From an uncultured Clostridia bacterium (GTDB lineage Bacteria > Bacillota > Clostridia > Christensenellales > UBA1242), in NCBI GenBank assembly GCA_934756675.1, contig CAKVLG010000001.1, forward strand, positions 62,001 through 126,000: DNA of 64,000 nucleotides. The letters are read 5' to 3'. Below, piece after piece: positions 25,896 to 33,943 of this stretch; the first letter of the stretch is position 1; each line of letters begins with the position of its first letter. The position numbers and the translations under genes are program-made. The notes under the pieces are model-generated. The model was not told the origin of the DNA and did no database searches. It saw only the letters and a list, made by a program, of their open reading frames with translations.

Positions 25896-27080
25896 TTACT
25901 TATCTTCTATCATATCAACGCCAGGAAGTGGAGCGCCTTCTAAAAATTTAAGCGTTGCTCCGCCGCCAGTCGAAATGTGTGTAACTTTGTTTGCATAGCC
26001 AAGTTCTGTGATAGCTGCAACACTGTCGCCACCGCCAATAACAGACATAGCCTTACTCTTAGCCACAGCCTTAGCTACAGCTTTTGTACCTTTTTGAAAA
26101 CGTTTAAATTCACAAACGCCCATAGGACCATTCCAAACAATAGTCTTTGCTTTTTTGATTTCTTTTGCAAAAAGTCTGCAAGTTCTCGGACCAATATCAA
26201 GCGATTGATAGCCGTCTGGCACACGGTACGCGTCTACTTTTTTGATTTTTGCATCAGGTGCAAACTCTGACCCAGCAATGCAATCAACTGGAAGAACAAT
26301 TTTAACATTTCGTTTTTCAGCTTCTTCTAGTATCTTTTTAGCAACTTCTATTTTGTCTTTTTCAAATCTCGAAAAACCAAGGTTGCCACCAAGTGCAGCA
26401 ATAAATGTGTTTGCCATTGCACCACCAATTAAAATGCAATTAGCTTTTGTTAAAAGTTTAGAAATAACACCAATCTTGTCAGAAACTTTTGCCCCACCAA
26501 GAATAACTACAAATGGTGGTTCTGGGTTGTTTGCAACTTTGTTAAGTGCAACAAGTTCGCTGCTCATCAAAAAGCCAACAGCAGATGGCAAGTGACAAGC
26601 CACACCAGCAGTCGATGCATGTGCTCTATGTGCACAACCAAAAGCATCATCAACATAAACATCTGCAAGCTCTGCGAGGTCAATTGCAAACTTATCATCG
26701 TTTTCTTCTTCCTCTTTGTGAAAACGCACATTTTCTAGCATAACAATTTCGCCAGGTTGCATTTCGCTAGTCAATGCCTTAGCACTGTCACCAATAACAT
26801 CAGCTGCCATTTTAACAGGTTTGCCTAAAAGTTCAGACAATCTTTTTGCAACAGGTGCTAGCGAAAATTTTGGATTAAACATACCTTCTGGACGCCCCAA
26901 GTGCGAACAGAGTATGATTTTTGCATTTTGTTTTAATAGATAATTAATTGTTGGAAGAGCGGCACGAATACGAGTGTCATCTGTAATCTTGCCAGTTTCG
27001 TCCATAGGAACATTGAAGTCAACCCTAACGAGTACACGTTTGCCGTTAACATCAATGTCTTTAAAAGTCTTTTTGTTCAT
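25896..27080 (-). CDS. pgk: Phosphoglycerate kinase
   Basis: 394 residues, first substrate-level phosphorylation of glycolysis. VLVRVDFNVP at the N-terminus, the LCSHLGRPEG loop, VVILGGAKVSDKIGVI, GPMGVCEF and the ATP-site VIGGGDSVAAI are all intact. GGAGAA ribosome site. First gene of the pgk-tpiA-gpmI-orf-secG operon, driven by a strong promoter overlapping the dus stop region. Confidence 0.97.
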   Translation of the reverse strand: MNKKTFKDIDVNGKRVLVRVDFNVPMDETGKITDDTRIRAALPTINYLLKQNAKIILCSHLGRPEGMFNPKFSLAPVAKRLSELLGKPVKMAADVIGDSAKALTSEMQPGEIVMLENVRFHKEEEENDDKFAIDLAELADVYVDDAFGCAHRAHASTAGVACHLPSAVGFLMSSELVALNKVANNPEPPFVVILGGAKVSDKIGVISKLLTKANCILIGGAMANTFIAALGGNLGFSRFEKDKIEVAKKILEEAEKRNVKIVLPVDCIAGSEFAPDAKIKKVDAYRVPDGYQSLDIGPRTCRLFAKEIKKAKTIVWNGPMGVCEFKRFQKGTKAVAKAVAKSKAMSVIGGGDSVAAITELGYANKVTHISTGGGATLKFLEGAPLPGVDMIEDK

Positions 27081-27101
27081 ATGTTTCTCCTCGACGATAT
27101 A

Positions 27102-27131
27102 ATTTTATCAAAACTTACAGTTTTGTGTCAA
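27102..27131 (-). promoter_or_regulatory. Promoter of the pgk operon
   Basis: TTGACA (27126-27131), 18 bp, TAAAAT (27102-27107); it abuts the dus stop codon. Confidence 0.75.
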
Positions 27132-28079
27132 TTATATGTCGCTGTTAAAATAATTTTTTAACAGCGTTTTTATCTCTTTTGTGTCACTTGCACTATTAAC
27201 CGCAATCTTTGTTGGTACACTATTTTTCTTACCACGCAAATAAAACGGAATGTGTGAACGCATGAGCAGCGTTACAAGTTTGTCTGGAAAATACTTTAAA
27301 AGAGTGTCAATGTGATAAACTATTTGTTCAAAAGTACTCATTTTGAACTCTTTTCCAGTAATCTGGGCAAAAATTTGCGGATTTCCAATTGCACCTCTAC
27401 CAATCATAACTCCGTCTGCACCAGTTTCATCTTTCATACACAAATAGTCTTCTTTGCTGCAACAATCACCATTTGCAATAACTGGTATTTGGACTGCTTT
27501 TTTCACTTCGCGAATAATGTTCATGTCAACTTTACCTGCATAGCCCTGCTTTGCTGTTCTACCATGAACAATTATCGCATCTGCACCAGCCGCTTCGCAC
27601 ATTTTTGCAAACTCAACAGCATTCTTATTATTTTCGTCAAAACCACTACGAAACTTAACAGTGACTGGTTTGTCTGTCGCTCTCTTGCACACTTTTATGA
27701 TCTCACTTGCAATCTCAGGCGTTTTCATAAGTGCGCTACCTTCATCATTTTTAATAACCTTTGATGCTGGGCACCCCATGTTTATGTTGATTATGTCAAA
27801 ATTATCAAATACCTTATTTTTAAGTGCTTTTTCAAAGCATTCTGGTTCACTGCCAAAAAGTTGTACCATTATTGGCTTTTCCATCGGTTCGGTTACAAGC
27901 AAGTCATATGTCTTTTTGTTTTCATAGCAAAGAGCTTTTGCACTCACCATTTCTGTGCAAACAAGTCCCGCTCCTGCCATTTTACAAAGTTCCCTTAGAC
28001 CAATATCCGAAAACCCCGCAATTGGTGCAAGCATAACATCGTTTTCCAGTGTCACATTACCTATTTTCATTTTTTTCAT
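27132..28079 (-). CDS. dus: tRNA-dihydrouridine synthase
   Basis: 315 residues from MKKMKIGNVTLEN. FMN enzyme reducing uridines in tRNA. VMLAPIAGFSD at the start, the catalytic cysteine in NMGCPASKVIKNDEGSALM, PVTVKFRSGFD, VHGRTAKQGY and IANGDCCSKED are typical DusB-like motifs. An ATG 24 bases upstream lies inside the promoter and was rejected. TATAAT ends six bases before this ATG with TTGCAA at 17 bp, and no Shine-Dalgarno is present. Confidence 0.93.
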   Translation of the reverse strand: MKKMKIGNVTLENDVMLAPIAGFSDIGLRELCKMAGAGLVCTEMVSAKALCYENKKTYDLLVTEPMEKPIMVQLFGSEPECFEKALKNKVFDNFDIININMGCPASKVIKNDEGSALMKTPEIASEIIKVCKRATDKPVTVKFRSGFDENNKNAVEFAKMCEAAGADAIIVHGRTAKQGYAGKVDMNIIREVKKAVQIPVIANGDCCSKEDYLCMKDETGADGVMIGRGAIGNPQIFAQITGKEFKMSTFEQIVYHIDTLLKYFPDKLVTLLMRSHIPFYLRGKKNSVPTKIAVNSASDTKEIKTLLKNYFNSDI

Positions 28080-28085
28080 GCCATT

Positions 28086-28114
28086 ATTATAATTATTTTG
28101 CATGAATTTTGCAA
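28086..28114 (-). promoter_or_regulatory. Predicted leaderless promoter of dus
   Basis: TTGCAA (28109-28114), 17 bp, TATAAT (28086-28091), six bases to the ATG. Confidence 0.7.
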
Positions 28115-28172
28115 TTATTTAGTATAAACAATAAAAAACAATATGGTTTTTAACTAAAACATGCAAATTATG

Positions 28173-29531
28173 TTAGTTTTTAGATAATATTATGCATTTT
28201 TGTTTTAAATTTTGCGTTTTATATACAAATATAGTATTAATCACAGCTGCCAAACCATAGCAAATAATAGTCGCAATCTCTGCACCAAAAATATTAAAAT
28301 TAACATTTTGAACTAACAATACATTTGTTACTAGTTTAATTACCCCGCCAACCAAAAGTGAAATCACTGGCAATTTATGTTTACCCATACCGTTTAATAT
28401 TCCCGTTGTTATTTGAGCAACAGAAAGGTAGCATACGCTGATACTTGCAAGTCTTAATAGTCTGCAAGACAAATCAAAGTCATTGCTATTTAAGCTTCTT
28501 CCAAACAAAATAGAAATAATGGTAGGCGCAAAAATAAATATTGCTAAGGCAAAAAATATACTCATGCAAAAAACAAGCAAAAGTGCTTTATTTATTGTTT
28601 TGTTAACCTTTAACCTGTCAGTTTCGCATTGGCGACTAATCACTGGTAAAACCGCACTGCTTAGCGATAACGAAAAGACAACTGGCATGTTTACAATTGC
28701 ACCAACAATACCAGTTTCTATACCAAACATTCTTGTCGCCCTAGTTGCAGAATACCCTGCCATTTTAAGTAAATTAACAATCAACATACTATCTATAAAT
28801 TGTGACAGTGGTAAAATTAGACTGCCAAGTGTAATTGGCAAAGTGACAGCAAAAATGTTTTTTATCTCACCTTTATGATAGATTTTTTTCAACCTTTGTT
28901 TTGGTTCTAGTAAATATCGCACTAAAACATAGAGGCTCGCCACAAATTCACTTATGCTAACACCTATAAGAGCACCAAGTGCACCATACTGCACGCCCCT
29001 TGGTAAAAACAGTTTAGCTAGAACAAGCCCAAACACAAGCTTTGTTACTTGCTCTATTAGTCCAGAAACCGCAAGTGGTGTCATGTTTTCTTTTGCTTGG
29101 AAATATCCACGAAACGATGCTAAAAATGCCACAAATATAATTGCTGGCGCTATTCCATAATAGCAAATGCTTGCATTTTCGTTACCTTGCACCGCAGCTA
29201 TTGTTTTAGCAAAAACAACAATGAATACAAAACATATTAAAGAAAAAATTGAAATGGTTTTTAAACATAATCTAAAAATACTTGCCGCTCGCCCATTATT
29301 TCCACCAGCATATTGTTGCGACAACATTTTTGCTATTGCCGTTGGAAACGCCGAAGAAGATAATGTTAACAACAACGAATATAATGGAAAAACAAGTTGA
29401 TAAAGTCCAAGCCCCTCAGTGCCTATTATTTCAGTTAATGGAATGCGATAAAGTGCACCAATAAACTTGCCAATAACTCCGCAAATAGCCAGAATTAATG
29501 CGCCTTTAATAAAAGAATTGCGTTTTTCCAT
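28173..29531 (-). CDS. MATE/MOP-type flippase, SpoVB/MurJ-like
   Basis: 452 residues with about 12-14 membrane helices. The N-terminal FIKGALILAICGVIGKFIGALYRIPLTEIIGTEGLGLYQ is the signature of the stage V sporulation protein B / polysaccharide-biosynthesis subgroup of the MOP superfamily; FPTAIAKMLS and AKENMTPLAVSGLIEQ support it. Family members flip lipid-linked sugars, including lipid II (MurJ, Amj partners); which one this is cannot be decided. No Shine-Dalgarno; GATAAT ends six bases before the ATG. It lies downstream of the surface locus and could serve envelope assembly. Confidence 0.85.
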   Translation of the reverse strand: MEKRNSFIKGALILAICGVIGKFIGALYRIPLTEIIGTEGLGLYQLVFPLYSLLLTLSSSAFPTAIAKMLSQQYAGGNNGRAASIFRLCLKTISIFSLICFVFIVVFAKTIAAVQGNENASICYYGIAPAIIFVAFLASFRGYFQAKENMTPLAVSGLIEQVTKLVFGLVLAKLFLPRGVQYGALGALIGVSISEFVASLYVLVRYLLEPKQRLKKIYHKGEIKNIFAVTLPITLGSLILPLSQFIDSMLIVNLLKMAGYSATRATRMFGIETGIVGAIVNMPVVFSLSLSSAVLPVISRQCETDRLKVNKTINKALLLVFCMSIFFALAIFIFAPTIISILFGRSLNSNDFDLSCRLLRLASISVCYLSVAQITTGILNGMGKHKLPVISLLVGGVIKLVTNVLLVQNVNFNIFGAEIATIICYGLAAVINTIFVYKTQNLKQKCIILSKN

Positions 29532-29537
29532 ATGATT

Positions 29538-29543
29538 ATTATC
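29538..29543 (-). promoter_or_regulatory. -10 element of the flippase gene, leaderless spacing
   Basis: GATAAT ends six bases before the ATG; the -35 at 17 bp (CTGCTA) is poor and lies in the preceding terminator. Confidence 0.4.
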
Positions 29544-29549
29544 TGCAAA

Positions 29550-29579
29550 AAATAAAAAAATAGCAGAAAACTGCTATTT
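29550..29579 (-). terminator. Terminator of the sipW-tasA-like unit
   Basis: Stem AAATAGCAG/CTGCTATTT (29558-29566 and 29571-29579) followed by TTTTTTTATTTTTT on the minus strand; the stop codon of the upstream gene lies in the stem. Confidence 0.85.
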
Positions 29580-30164
29580 AATATTAATTTGAAATGTAAT
29601 CTTAGCTCCTTTTAATTTTTCACTCGCTTTTGAATCTAGCCAACACAAAATTGTATATTCTTTTTTATCTGTTCGCTCGGTCACACTTGTCAGCACCACC
29701 GTGCTGGCCGACAAATCTTTTGTGCTATTATCCACCTTTTCAAGTGCCACTTTTATATGTTTTCTTTCTTTTTCAGGAACTTCTGCACCGTTTTTTGTTT
29801 GAATTGTTACATCACTAACAAAAATCTTATATGCACCGCTCGATGTAACCTTAAATTTGGCGTAATACCCCTCGGAACCCACATTTGATGTAATTGTGCT
29901 AGGGATTTCTGTTTTTTCGTCTTCTTCGCCTGTTGCAGGCTTTAATCCAAGCGTCATATTGCTAAGTTTAATTTCATCTATTTCATTATCATCTTCGTTA
30001 TACACAAAAATAGACGAAGCCTTGCTGATTTTTATACTTTTCACTTCGACAATGTTTTTCTTTTGCAAAAACGCAACAAAAGTACTACCAATAACACTTA
30101 CAAAAATCGCGCAAAAAATAATGGTAATAGTTGCTGCAAATGATTGTTTTCTCATGTTTGCCAT
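29574..30164 (-). CDS. Secreted TasA/CalY-like protein, probable SipW substrate
   Basis: 196 residues. An N-terminal hydrophobic helix (about 9-32) is followed by a beta-rich extracytoplasmic domain. The C-terminal YTILCWLDSKASEKLKGAKITFQINIK region resembles the end of TasA/camelysin-type and other SipW-dependent proteins, where a WLD and a closing strand are common. It follows the SipW-type signal peptidase by 36 bp in the same transcription unit, which is the standard arrangement of this pair. The domain match is by eye and tentative. Possible role: fibre or matrix subunit. Confidence 0.5.
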   Translation of the reverse strand: MANMRKQSFAATITIIFCAIFVSVIGSTFVAFLQKKNIVEVKSIKISKASSIFVYNEDDNEIDEIKLSNMTLGLKPATGEEDEKTEIPSTITSNVGSEGYYAKFKVTSSGAYKIFVSDVTIQTKNGAEVPEKERKHIKVALEKVDNSTKDLSASTVVLTSVTERTDKKEYTILCWLDSKASEKLKGAKITFQINIK

Positions 30165-30200
30165 ACAACAAGTATTACCACTTAGTTATAAAAAATACAT

Positions 30201-30833
30201 TTATTTACCAATTGCTCTAATATCTTCCGAAAGTTTAAAGCTAATCACAAACCCCACAACGATTACAAGGAATATACTAATCATCACAACAACGCCAATG
30301 CTCGACCTAAAAAACGTTACCGTTTGTCCAATAAAAGCGGAGTGCCCAATTCTTTTTCCAAGAACATTGTTATAATTAACAGTTATTGGGTCATCTGTTA
30401 GATTGTTAATTCCACGTGTTACATATTGGTATCCATCAACAGTTTCTTGAATTTCTGCAATACGATGAGTTACCACCTTGCCGTCAGATGAGCGGATAAA
30501 GGTTATATCCATGCCAACTTTTAATTCGTCTGGAGATTTTATTTTTTTGTCTATAATCGCGTCACCAACCATAAGTTCTGGTTCCATGCTCTGTGTTTGA
30601 ACAATATAAAATGTGTATCCAAAAAAGTTGTGTCCTTTTGTTGGCGAAACAACAATAATTGTCAAAAATATAAAAACTGGCACAAACAAAATTAGCAGCG
30701 CAAATACCCCTATTCTGATTGCAACCTTCTTCTTACGTCTTTTGCGAAGTGCGGTGTATGCAACCATTTCATCATATTCGTCTGCCTGAGTTTTAACCCT
30801 GTCACTAATTGTTGTTTTGTCATCTAGTTCCAT
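30201..30833 (-). CDS. SipW-type (S26B) signal peptidase I
   Basis: 210 residues. An N-terminal cytoplasmic basic tail, a membrane helix (about 45-68), then the catalytic serine in VQTQSMEPELMVGDAI near residue 82 and VVTHRIAEI near 122, where histidine replaces the usual lysine. This is the ER/archaeal/SipW class. A second helix closes the protein (about 178-200). The ATG at 30833 was preferred to an upstream in-frame TTG. The promoter TTGACT-17-TATACT ends eight bases before it and no Shine-Dalgarno is visible. Likely processes the adjacent surface proteins. Confidence 0.9.
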   Translation of the reverse strand: MELDDKTTISDRVKTQADEYDEMVAYTALRKRRKKKVAIRIGVFALLILFVPVFIFLTIIVVSPTKGHNFFGYTFYIVQTQSMEPELMVGDAIIDKKIKSPDELKVGMDITFIRSSDGKVVTHRIAEIQETVDGYQYVTRGINNLTDDPITVNYNNVLGKRIGHSAFIGQTVTFFRSSIGVVVMISIFLVIVVGFVISFKLSEDIRAIGK

Positions 30834-30841
30834 CAATAGTT

Positions 30842-30870
30842 AGTATATAGTTATTAAGTTTTAAAGTCAA
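30842..30870 (-). promoter_or_regulatory. Promoter of the sipW-type gene
   Basis: TTGACT (30865-30870), 17 bp, TATACT (30842-30847), eight bases before the ATG. Confidence 0.6.
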
Positions 30871-30872
30871 AC

Positions 30873-30899
30873 AAAAAAGCAACCAAAACGGTTGCCTTT
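30873..30899 (-). terminator. Terminator of the 62-residue membrane protein gene
   Basis: Stem GCAACC/GGTTGC (30879-30884 and 30890-30895) with TTTTTT on the minus strand. Confidence 0.75.
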
Positions 30900-30901
30900 T
30901 G

Positions 30902-31090
30902 CTAAGCTTTTGCACGTTTAACAAGTACAAATGCAAGAACGCTACTAAAAATTGAAAGCCCAACAATTACTGCCGATAACACAATTGCCCAAGTAGAGAA
31001 TTTAGTAACAATCAAACAAACTGTTGCAACTGCTAAACAAAGAACAATTGCTATAATGCTAATAATTAAAGTCTTTTTTGTGATATCCAT
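30902..31090 (-). CDS. Small two-helix membrane protein in the surface locus
   Basis: 62 residues, almost entirely two hydrophobic helices (about 6-29 and 33-57) with a basic end KRAKA. AGGGG ribosome site; an extended -10 (TGGTATAAT, 31120-31128) lies upstream, and it has its own terminator. The first helix (KKTLIISIIAIVLCLA) looks like the anchor helix of the GLUG protein (KKSLIISIACTVVV). Function unknown; could be a membrane partner of the surface proteins. Confidence 0.6.
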   Translation of the reverse strand: MDITKKTLIISIIAIVLCLAVATVCLIVTKFSTWAIVLSAVIVGLSIFSSVLAFVLVKRAKA

Positions 31091-31170
31091 ATGCGTACCC
31101 CTTTTATTTAACTAATACTATTATACCATAAATTCTCAAAAATGCTAGACCTTTTTTAAATTTTCTGTAA

Positions 31171-32310
31171 TTACTTTAGCAATTTATTTATTGTTGTAAA
31201 AATGATCTGACACCTAGATGTTCCGCCAAGTTCCATTTCTTTTAGTTTTTTGCCATAACAAGCAACTATCTCGCGTATTTGTTTATTTTTAAAATTACGG
31301 TTGCGACTAATCAAAACAAACATAATTGATGCAAAGTTATACAAATCTTCTTCGTTGGCATTTTTCAAAAACGCCTTACTATTTACCAAAAACTCGTCAA
31401 AATCAAAGCCACTAAAACTGCTCTTTAACGATAAATCAATAAGCTTATATTCAACATCCATATCAATATGGTCAAAGCAAACACAAAGTTCAATGAGTAA
31501 ACAAATTTTGTTTTCAATATCCTTGCCAGTGCGTTTATCATCGAAATATGCGGTGTGAACTTCATCAATTATAAGTTTATATGTTTCAAACATATTATGC
31601 TTTTTCATAGCATTTTTAATTGCATCTAGCGAGATTTTTGCATTTGTTTGCAACAATTCCATCAAACCGTTTGGCGCGTATTTAGATATTTTTTTCTTTT
31701 CTTGTTTTGCTTGTTTTTGTGCCTTTTGCATTGCAAGATATTTATCACGCAATTGTTTGCCTTTTTCAGTATTTTCATAGTTGATACGTTTAATTGTAAT
31801 TATACATAAATACACAAACAATATAATTGAAAATATAACCGCACCATAGATACTTGTAATAAAACCAACAAAAAAACCGATAACTGCAATCTTTTTTGTA
31901 AGTACGCCATCTATATTGTATTTTGAAATAGATTGTTCAACGCCATTTCTATCCTTCACGCGGACAATATAACTTTCGACTGATACAACTTCTTGGCTTT
32001 TAGTTTCTCCATTTAAAGTATAAAAAACAATATCGCCAGCATTTAAGCTTGACCAGTCATCTATATTTTTAACAATGCACAAGTCGCCCGTTTTGCAACC
32101 CGTGTAGTTGGTTTGATCAAATATTCCAATAAAGCTAGTTCCAGCAATCTCTGGAAAATTCGGCAACGAAAAACTAAAGATATACCCTGTTATCATTAAA
32201 ATCGAAATTATTGCAATAAAAATTATGCGTGGTACGGTTTTAATGGGTTTATCTTTTACTTGAGTTTCAGAATTTGGATTTAATAAATTGTTTTTATTTT
32301 CTGTCACCAT
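31171..32310 (-). CDS. Membrane protein with inactive signal-peptidase-like domain and cytoplasmic helical domain
   Basis: 379 residues. Helix at about 28-48, then a beta domain aligning to S26/SipW peptidases: TGDLCIVKNIDDWSSLNAGDIVFY corresponds to the GDxVxV...GDIVxY core. The position of the catalytic serine is threonine (in DQTNYTGCKTGD) and the SipW histidine is replaced (SQEV for THRI). Two closely spaced helices follow (about 143-172), then a Lys/Gln-rich coiled segment and a helical cytoplasmic C-terminal half of unknown fold. It overlaps the Smr gene by 17 bp. Inferred to be a pseudo-peptidase that may bind rather than cut signal sequences. Confidence 0.5.
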   Translation of the reverse strand: MVTENKNNLLNPNSETQVKDKPIKTVPRIIFIAIISILMITGYIFSFSLPNFPEIAGTSFIGIFDQTNYTGCKTGDLCIVKNIDDWSSLNAGDIVFYTLNGETKSQEVVSVESYIVRVKDRNGVEQSISKYNIDGVLTKKIAVIGFFVGFITSIYGAVIFSIILFVYLCIITIKRINYENTEKGKQLRDKYLAMQKAQKQAKQEKKKISKYAPNGLMELLQTNAKISLDAIKNAMKKHNMFETYKLIIDEVHTAYFDDKRTGKDIENKICLLIELCVCFDHIDMDVEYKLIDLSLKSSFSGFDFDEFLVNSKAFLKNANEEDLYNFASIMFVLISRNRNFKNKQIREIVACYGKKLKEMELGGTSRCQIIFTTINKLLK

Positions 32311-32569
32311 TTTCTCTCTTTAGCACAAGTAAAGTGCAGCTAGCATCAATGTTTTTAATAGCTATTACTTTGCCATGCTTAAACTCTTTGCGAATATAAT
32401 CTTTTAACACCGTTCCATTTTTGTAACCGTGCACCAAAAGAATATTCTTTATATCAATATCCACACTGTTAATTTGATAGATTATTTCTGCTTTTGCCTC
32501 ATCAAGTGTCATTGTGTGCAAATCTACAACTTTGGTTTTCCCATAGTCTTTTTCAACAAACCCAAGCAC
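32294..32569 (-). CDS. Stand-alone Smr-domain protein
   Basis: 91 residues starting with GTG at 32569, five bases after the preceding stop. VDLHTMTLDEAKAEI matches the Smr DLH motif, and LLVHGYKNGTVLKDYI matches the HGxGxGxL loop. Smr domains act on nucleic acids (nicking or ribosome-collision mRNA cleavage in larger proteins); a single small domain in a surface-protein operon is unusual. Catalytic competence is unknown. Confidence 0.8.
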   Translation of the reverse strand: MLGFVEKDYGKTKVVDLHTMTLDEAKAEIIYQINSVDIDIKNILLVHGYKNGTVLKDYIRKEFKHGKVIAIKNIDASCTLLVLKRENGDRK

Positions 32570-32574
32570 GTTAG

Positions 32575-33840
32575 TTATGCCCCAAACCCAATGACTCTAC
32601 CGTTTGCGTCACAAATTACATCTGTACGCATAAATCTGTTGTCCCAGTACACATAGTCAAAATATGTATTGTTTTCCGAATCTTTCGTTTCTTTGTAAAA
32701 ATTAGATTTATATTCGTCCATGTTGCTTGGCAAACCTTCACCAGTATGTATAATTTCTAATGATACATTTTTTGCACCAAGCGTGAATGTAGCATTGCCG
32801 TTTGCACTTGCTGTGAGTTTATAATACCCACCTTTAGGGTCTTTTGTGAGTGATAAAAATCGCTCATCGCTAACTTTAGCGTTAACATCTGCATTTTGCC
32901 TTTCTTTGTTACTATTAACAGAATAGGTCTTTATATAAATTGCGTTATATGTGTTATTTAAAAACACTTTATCAATAATAGTTTCGCCAGCGTACTTAAT
33001 TGTTTCTTCTGCATTGCCAATATAGATATATTCATTTTTCTCGAATGTTGGAGTGTTAGATACGACCAAAATTAAAGCAGACAATTCATTTTTATATCCA
33101 TTTACTTTCAATCGAATATTTTTAACAATCTTGAAAGCATTGCCAGTATTTTGCACAATTTGCAATTCAAAATTTTCGGAAAAAGCTTCGAAATTAGAGC
33201 TCTTTTCATCTTTCAATTTAAATGTGATAGTATTATTATTAGAATTTATCGCAGCAACAGCAAATTTTTCACTGCCACCAACAAGTCTTATGCAATTTCT
33301 GTTGATTGTGCCATCATTATAGCCTTCGATATTATAATGGTATACATAATCTCTACCATCGTTAAACAAATTAACTTCCAAATCGCCAGTTTTATTTACA
33401 ACAAAACCATTATCTTCAAGTGTAATATCTTTTATTAAATTTTCTTTAACATGGACAACAAATGTATCAACAACAGTATCGCTTTGACCAACATATGCTG
33501 TAATCGTGGCATTCCCTGCTCTATAATATTCGCAATAATAATATTGCCCGTCAGTATAAGCAAAAGCTATGGAATTATCAGAACTTTTAAATCTGACTTT
33601 AGCAGAACTGTTGCTCGCTTGAAGCAATACGTCAAAAACAAAATAGTTATCGCCGTCCTTGCTAAGGTACACGGTTTTATCAAAAAGTTCATCACTTGTG
33701 CCGTCAGCTTGGATAATGCGGAAATCGTACACTGTCAAGTTTTTATTAGAGCCAGTTAAAAGAGAAACAGAAAAAATGCCCACAATCAAAATAATCATGC
33801 ACGCTGCAACAATAATCAAGGTTTTTATCTTTTTACTCAT
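32575..33840 (-). CDS. Membrane-anchored Ig-like surface protein
   Basis: 421 residues. N-terminal anchor helix (about 6-29) with no lipobox. The exported part has beta-rich repeats: a region with VRFKSSDNSIAFAYTDGQYYYCEYYRAGNATITAYVGQ, typical of bacterial Ig-like (BIG2) domains, and a second such region near 310-370 (LTKDPKGGYYKLTASANGNATFTLGAK). No LPXTG sorting signal. It is first in the unit with the Smr and pseudo-peptidase genes, behind a strong promoter. Confidence 0.6.
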   Translation of the reverse strand: MSKKIKTLIIVAACMIILIVGIFSVSLLTGSNKNLTVYDFRIIQADGTSDELFDKTVYLSKDGDNYFVFDVLLQASNSSAKVRFKSSDNSIAFAYTDGQYYYCEYYRAGNATITAYVGQSDTVVDTFVVHVKENLIKDITLEDNGFVVNKTGDLEVNLFNDGRDYVYHYNIEGYNDGTINRNCIRLVGGSEKFAVAAINSNNNTITFKLKDEKSSNFEAFSENFELQIVQNTGNAFKIVKNIRLKVNGYKNELSALILVVSNTPTFEKNEYIYIGNAEETIKYAGETIIDKVFLNNTYNAIYIKTYSVNSNKERQNADVNAKVSDERFLSLTKDPKGGYYKLTASANGNATFTLGAKNVSLEIIHTGEGLPSNMDEYKSNFYKETKDSENNTYFDYVYWDNRFMRTDVICDANGRVIGFGA

Positions 33841-33872
33841 TTACCTATTTGCCCCCAATATTAATTACACAT

Positions 33873-33901
33873 ATTGTATAAAATATATAAATTATTGTCA
33901 A
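33873..33901 (-). promoter_or_regulatory. Promoter of the Ig-like surface protein operon
   Basis: TTGACA (33896-33901), 17 bp, TACAAT (33873-33878). The sequence just after the -10 (ATGTGTAAT, then ATTGGGGGCAA) is nearly the same as at the GLUG gene promoter. Confidence 0.8.
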
Positions 33902-33902
33902 A

Positions 33903-33929
33903 CAAAAAAGGAGATTTTCATCTCCTTTA
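33903..33929 (-). terminator. Terminator of the GLUG-type gene
   Basis: Stem AAGGAGAT/ATCTCCTT (33908-33915 and 33920-33927) followed by TTTTTT on the minus strand. Confidence 0.85.
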
Positions 33930-33943
33930 TGTTTATTTAATTA

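Noticed and set aside
28080..28103. Upstream ATG for dus
   Set aside because: It lies between the -35 and -10 boxes of the dus promoter.
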